In this document: positions 63,282 through 64,000 of the stretch, piece after piece | Position numbering within the stretch: the stretch's first letter is position 1 | How the letters are laid out: every line of letters starts with the position of its first letter | Translations under genes and position numbers: made by a program | Notes under the pieces: generated by a model | The model's database searches: none | What the model was told of the DNA's origin: nothing | What the model saw: only the letters and a program-made list of their open reading frames with translations | NCBI RefSeq assembly: GCF_002266465.3 | Contig: NZ_CP029427.2 | Coordinates: 3,226,501 to 3,290,500 of the forward strand | Direction: 5' to 3' | Length of the DNA stretch: 64,000 nucleotides | Origin: Bradyrhizobium symbiodeficiens | Lineage (GTDB): Bacteria; Pseudomonadota; Alphaproteobacteria; Rhizobiales; Xanthobacteraceae

Positions 63282-63448
63282 AAAAGGTTTCCTCCATTGT
63301 CAAATATGCGGACGGCTCTCTTGCGGAGCCTTGTTCCGGCTGATGGCTCTAGCCTGTCCCAGGGCCGGCGGCAATGCGCCTAAAGCCGGATGACGCTGCG
63401 TCGTAGCGTCATCTATCGGTTAACTTTTGGGCAAAATGCGTTGAGACG
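63282..63448 (-). promoter_or_regulatory. Spacer with a hairpin between the NHL protein and the binding protein
   Basis: A perfect 9-bp inverted repeat, GATGACGCT (63389-63397) and AGCGTCATC (63405-63413), follows the NHL-repeat gene on the minus strand and may be its terminator, though only a weak T run follows. The rest should carry the promoter or leader for the binding-protein gene; AATGGAGGAAACC next to the start is its ribosome-binding site. Confidence 0.5.
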
Positions 63449-64000
63449 CTATTTGAGCGCGTCCGATGTCAGCTTGAATTTCTGGATGCGCTTTCCGGTG
63501 TCGACCTCGGCGGTATAGACATTACCCTTGGCGTCGATCGCCATGGCATGCACCCAGTGGAATTGACCGGCGTTGCGGCCGTTGTGCCCGAAGCTGCCGA
63601 CTACGCTGCCGTCGTCGCGCTTGATCACCCTGATCTCGTTGTTCTCGCCGTCGGCGCTGAGCAGCCAGGTCTGCTTCGGATCGGGCCAGATCGCGATGTC
63701 CCACACCGCGCCGTTGCCGAGCGTGTTCTTCTCGAAGAAGAACTCCTTCACGAAGCTGCCGTCCTTCTTGAACACCTGGATGCGGTTATTGATGCGGTCG
63801 CAAACATAGACGAGGCCGTCATTGGCGAGCTTCACGCAGTGCACGGGATTGCCGAATTGCTGCGCGGCCTGCGCCTTGGGATCGTACGGCCCTTGCTTGG
63901 CGTCGTCGGGCTTGTTGCCATAGGCGCCCCAATGCCGCTTGTAGGCGAGCGTCGTCGCATCGAACACGATGACGCGGCGGTTGCCGTAGCCGTCGGCGAC
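63449..64000 (-). CDS. NHL-repeat beta-propeller protein, 5' end outside window
   Basis: The C-terminal 183 residues of a six-bladed NHL propeller: VADGYGNRRVIVFDATTLAY, HCVKLANDGLVYVCDRINNRIQVFKKDGSF, NEIRVIKRDDGSVVGSFGHNGRNAGQFHWVHAMAIDAKGNVYTAEV (quoted in parts). The repeats resemble peptidylglycine alpha-amidating lyase-like and other NHL proteins secreted by bradyrhizobia. The frame is open to the window edge. It ends in KRIQKFKLTSDALK. Enzymatic role unknown. Confidence 0.88.
   Translation of the reverse strand, partial: VADGYGNRRVIVFDATTLAYKRHWGAYGNKPDDAKQGPYDPKAQAAQQFGNPVHCVKLANDGLVYVCDRINNRIQVFKKDGSFVKEFFFEKNTLGNGAVWDIAIWPDPKQTWLLSADGENNEIRVIKRDDGSVVGSFGHNGRNAGQFHWVHAMAIDAKGNVYTAEVDTGKRIQKFKLTSDALK

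Overview
The window looks like chromosomal DNA of a Bradyrhizobium-type alphaproteobacterium (family Nitrobacteraceae). The evidence is uniformly high GC with strong third-position GC bias, proteins that read as Bradyrhizobium orthologues (GuaB, GuaA, PrfC, Der, RlmE, CspA), many Liv-type solute transporters, and intergenic spacers filled with palindromic repeats typical of this group. No rRNA, tRNA, CRISPR array, transposase or integrase was seen.

Layout. 1-7.8 kb: an ABC-F ATPase and a YaiI-like protein, a MaoC-like protein, an orphan CoxL-like molybdenum hydroxylase subunit, an exopolyphosphatase and RlmE. 7.8-13.9 kb: a DHA2 exporter, guaB, an NADP-dependent oxidoreductase, a small membrane protein and a metallophosphoesterase. 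14-19.3 kb: a MAPEG protein, an RsmB-like rRNA methyltransferase, cspA with a long leader and terminator, a cupin, an MFS exporter divergent from an HxlR regulator with two matching operators, and a SnoaL-like protein. 19.4-23.5 kb: guaA, followed directly by the one clearly foreign-looking stretch, a low-GC caspase-like peptidase and then a vapB/vapC pair whose toxin gene is frameshifted. 23.5-35.5 kb: small catabolic and regulatory genes, each beside its own regulator (ArsR/SRPBCC; thioredoxin/permease; LysR with a deformylase-like protein that lacks its metal ligands; TetR with a frameshifted membrane protein; MarR-GNAT). 35.5-36.67 kb: a gene-free stretch with a large structured dispersed element and a second palindromic repeat. 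36.7-45.7 kb: a thiamine-diphosphate enzyme, Lin0512, GNAT, a serine hydrolase, DUF429, GST, TetR/TauE, CsaA, an ArsC-like protein and a PAS-like protein. 46-50.7 kb: a complete branched-chain amino acid type (Liv) ABC transporter operon. 50.8-64 kb: DUF47/Pit phosphate transport, a SugE exporter under a guanidine-II riboswitch, prfC, NnrU, an acyl-CoA ligase, the yfgM-like/lipoprotein/der cluster, a Tet-like exporter, a second Liv-type binding protein and a partial NHL-repeat protein.

The points most worth following are: the guanidine-II riboswitch with an alternative hairpin covering the ribosome-binding site of sugE; the low-GC caspase-like gene at the 3' end of guaA, a known island integration site; the structured element at about 35.88-36.37 kb; the deformylase paralogue with all three motifs altered; the two frameshifted genes; and several palindromic operators that link regulators to their targets.
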